Source: Ktedonobacterales bacterium (GTDB lineage: Bacteria > Chloroflexota > Ktedonobacteria > Ktedonobacterales > JADMIN01). From it: a stretch of 6,735 bases of DNA. The number at the start of each line of letters is the position of its first letter. Position 1 is the stretch's first letter. This document shows, in pieces, positions 5,222-6,735 of the stretch. The notes below the pieces were generated by a model that searched no databases, was not told the origin of the DNA, and saw nothing but the letters and a program-made list of their open reading frames with translations. The DNA lies in the NCBI GenBank assembly GCA_025935235.1, contig JAICVT010000242.1:1-6735 (forward strand), in the 5' to 3' direction. Both the position numbers and the translations under genes were made by a program.

Positions 5222-5338
5222 TTGGGCGGCGCATGCGATGCGCTCGCCGCTACCGAACTGGCGTTCCAGGACCAATGGGCGCGCTGGAGCGGTCCTCGCG
5301 TGTGGCTGCCACCCGACGATGCGCGTCTGACTATCTGA
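5222..5338 (+). pseudogene. Possible C-terminal remnant of an unknown gene
   Basis: This plus frame reads from a TTG at 5222 to a TGA at 5336-5338 and gives 38 residues with a protein-like composition (DALAATELAFQDQWARW, then SGPRVWLPPDDARLTI). Third codon positions are mostly G or C, unlike the other two frames of the same stretch, which are arginine- or cysteine-rich. There is no ribosome binding site or ATG. It may be the tail of a decayed gene, a small unannotated protein, or chance. I do not recognise a family. Confidence 0.25.
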
Positions 5339-5418
5339 CCACCACAGATGATGGCCGCAACCGCCTGCCCGCTATTTTCCCCCTCGCGCACGCAGGGCCA
5401 ACCAATCATTTCCCTGCG

Positions 5419-5448
5419 TTGACACGAACAGTCGTTCTACGGTACACT
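5419..5448 (+). promoter_or_regulatory. Strong -35 promoter before the last gene
   Basis: TTGACA (5419-5424, perfect) is followed after 18 bases by TACACT (5443-5448, 4 of 6). Transcription would start near 5455 and yield a leader of about 200 bases before the ATG at 5658. It is the best -35 box in the window and the only gene it can serve is the one starting at 5658. Confidence 0.6.
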
Positions 5449-5555
5449 CAGCAGGGGAGCGCTCAGGCGGACAAACGCCCCCAGCGACGGACGCGACACA
5501 CGCGGCCTGGTTCTTGCGTATCGCCACAGAGCGTGCGGTGTACGCCCCTCTCTGG

Positions 5556-5599
5556 ATGACCAGGATACAGCAATGACACGGGCCAGACGCGCGGGCTGA
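5556..5599 (+). CDS. Two overlapping mini-ORFs in the leader
   Basis: ATG at 5556 reads MTRIQQ and stops at the TGA of 5574-5576; ATG at 5573 overlaps that stop (ATGA) and reads MTRARRAG to the TGA at 5597-5599. The second has AGGA seven bases upstream. The arrangement resembles coupled leader peptides that tune a downstream gene, but both are so short that chance is a fair alternative. No attenuator hairpin pair was identified. Confidence 0.2.
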
Positions 5600-5657
5600 A
5601 CGCGCTATGGGGCCGCATTCATACGAACCGCAGTGATTGAGCGGGCCGGAGGGACAC

Positions 5658-6735
5658 ATGCGAGCATTCCTGGATGATTCTCAGCGCGCGCTGCGTCGGC
5701 CTGGTCTGCTGCGCGCCACCAATGGCGCCCCTGCCCCCGCGGAGATGCGCGAGGCGAGCGAGGCTCCCAGCGCGAGTAGCGGTCGCTACGAACGCTATCA
5801 GCCGTTCCAGCCACGCTACCCGACGGGGCAGCCGCTGTCCAGCGCCGCCGCCTATCCGCAGCCGAGCTATCCGGCGCCGAGCGCTGAGGGCGGCCTTGGC
5901 TCGGCGACCGCCTACCCCGGCGTGGGCTACGCGCCATACGCGCCGTATGCGCCCTTCACGCCGTATGCGCTGCCTGGCCCAGCGACGGCGACGCAGCTCG
6001 ACCCGGAGGTCTGGTTGATCGCGCTGCCCAATGGCGCGGGCGGCATGCGCTCGCTGGAGGGGGCCGACTGTCCCGGCGCGATCCGCGTCAGCCGCCCCTA
6101 TGGCCACCTGCGCACCGTGCGCCCGATCACGCCGCTGTCTGTGCTTCGGACCCCGGAGCCGACAATCATGTCGGAGGTGAGCGACCCAGAGGGCGTGCGG
6201 GTCGTCACCGATGGCCTCGGCCCGGTGACGCTCTCGCCAGAGGAGATGACCAAGCGCGCCAAATCTGCCGCGCGCTCGGAGGCGCGCAAGCGCGCCAAGC
6301 TGGCCGCCGCTCAGCGTGACCGCGCGAGCGAGGGCGCTGGCGCCTCGGCGCTACCAGCCGAGCGGCCCGCGCCGCAGATCGTCTCTGCTGTGGAGGTGGA
6401 GACCGACGCGGGCATCTTCCGTGTCGAGCGGCCCGGCTCTGTGCTGGACCACAGCGACATGGCCTGGGCGATGGCGCATCTGGAGTCGGGCGAGCCGGAT
6501 GGCGTGGTGGCACTGCCACGGCGACAACTGGCGCTGCTGCTGACCCTGCTGCCGACCCCCGAAGACCCCGAACAGCCGGAGCAGGATCCGCACTGGGGCT
6601 GGGCGCACCGCTTGCGCGGGCCGTGGGAGCGCGGGCCGCTGCATCCCAAGGGCAAGCTGGGCCGACTGATCGCCATTGATCCTGACCCGACCGGCCAGGG
6701 CATGCACCGCGCCTGCTTCGAGCTGATCGGAACCG
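5658..6735 (+). CDS. Large hypothetical protein, incomplete at the right edge
   Basis: An uninterrupted frame of 359 codons from the ATG at 5658 to the window end, with no stop reached. GGAGGG lies four bases before the ATG and an in-frame TGA (5634-5636) lies just upstream. Codon use is strongly G/C at third positions. Layout: a short basic start MRAFLDDSQRALRRPGLLR; a Tyr/Pro/Ala low-complexity part (about 42-106) with a tandem YAPYAPYAPFTPYA; a folded-looking region from about 114 (LDPEVWLIALPNGAGGMRSL) to about 195; a highly charged Ala/Arg/Lys helix (about 195-225); and a second region from about 238 (QIVSAVEVETDAGIFRVERPG) with a Trp-rich stretch HWGWAHRLRGPW. No signal peptide or membrane helix is visible. 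I do not recognise a family. The Tyr/Pro repeat suggests a disordered, possibly assembly-prone arm. Confidence that it is a gene is good; the function is open. Confidence 0.72.
   Translation, partial: MRAFLDDSQRALRRPGLLRATNGAPAPAEMREASEAPSASSGRYERYQPFQPRYPTGQPLSSAAAYPQPSYPAPSAEGGLGSATAYPGVGYAPYAPYAPFTPYALPGPATATQLDPEVWLIALPNGAGGMRSLEGADCPGAIRVSRPYGHLRTVRPITPLSVLRTPEPTIMSEVSDPEGVRVVTDGLGPVTLSPEEMTKRAKSAARSEARKRAKLAAAQRDRASEGAGASALPAERPAPQIVSAVEVETDAGIFRVERPGSVLDHSDMAWAMAHLESGEPDGVVALPRRQLALLLTLLPTPEDPEQPEQDPHWGWAHRLRGPWERGPLHPKGKLGRLIAIDPDPTGQGMHRACFELIGT

Larger units (their letters stand above)
5203..5657. other. Long, mostly non-coding upstream region
   Basis: About 450 bases without a convincing intact gene. 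It contains the T-rich end of the hairpin, a possible gene remnant (5222-5338), a clear promoter (5419-5448) and a leader of about 200 bases with two overlapping mini-ORFs before the last gene. Several longer open frames on both strands here are GC-rich shadows: arginine-rich, without ribosome binding sites and overlapping each other. Confidence 0.55.

Noticed and set aside
5203..5657. tRNA or other structured RNA gene
   Set aside because: No cloverleaf arms or T-loop consensus could be found by eye on either strand.
5605..6107. Overlapping minus-strand open frames of 110 and 162 residues
   Set aside because: Opposite the long plus frame from 5658, arginine/alanine-rich, no start signals; the plus frame has a ribosome binding site and promoter.

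Overview
The window comes from a GC-rich bacterium. Reading frames use G/C third positions, most genes have a Shine-Dalgarno sequence (for example AAGGAGG before the gene at 4775), and sigma-70-like promoter boxes can be seen. No gene here fixes the taxon. The mix of a membrane desaturase, a DUF433/DUF5615 pair, an EcsC protein and small NTF2-like proteins would suit a Chloroflexota (Ktedonobacteria-like) or similar soil or thermophilic lineage, but that is a weak inference.

Layout. 1-322 is a non-coding, probably divergent upstream region; its first three bases read as an ATG on the minus strand, so a divergent gene may start at the left edge. 323-1273 (+) encodes a membrane fatty acid desaturase with all three histidine boxes. 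1405-1704 (+) is an intact DUF433 antitoxin-like gene, followed at about 1694-1945 by the C-terminal half of its DUF5615 (PIN-like) partner, whose 5' half is missing. 1993-2364 (+) is a small VOC/glyoxalase-fold protein without the usual metal ligands. A 103-bp convergent gap (2365-2467) is tiled by five small hairpins. On the minus strand come an EcsC-family protein with a C-terminal membrane anchor (2468-3604) and, upstream of it, a single-pass membrane protein (3911-4636 as open frame, preferred start 4507). The stop codon of the latter lies in the first-read unit of a nine-copy, 10-bp GATC-containing tandem array (3825-3914). Divergent from that gene, 4775-5158 (+) encodes an NTF2-like/DUF4440 protein, followed by a GC-rich hairpin. 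5159-5657 is mostly non-coding but holds a good TTGACA promoter, a long leader with two overlapping mini-ORFs, and a possible gene remnant. From 5658 a long open frame of unknown family runs off the right edge.

How they work together. There is no obvious single pathway. Desaturase: membrane lipid fluidity. DUF433/DUF5615: a decayed toxin-antitoxin-like pair. The EcsC protein and its upstream neighbour are both membrane-tethered, codirectional and in the same reading frame, separated by one stop codon. The most unusual structure is that array and stop codon: one base in the terminal repeat unit keeps two membrane protein frames apart.
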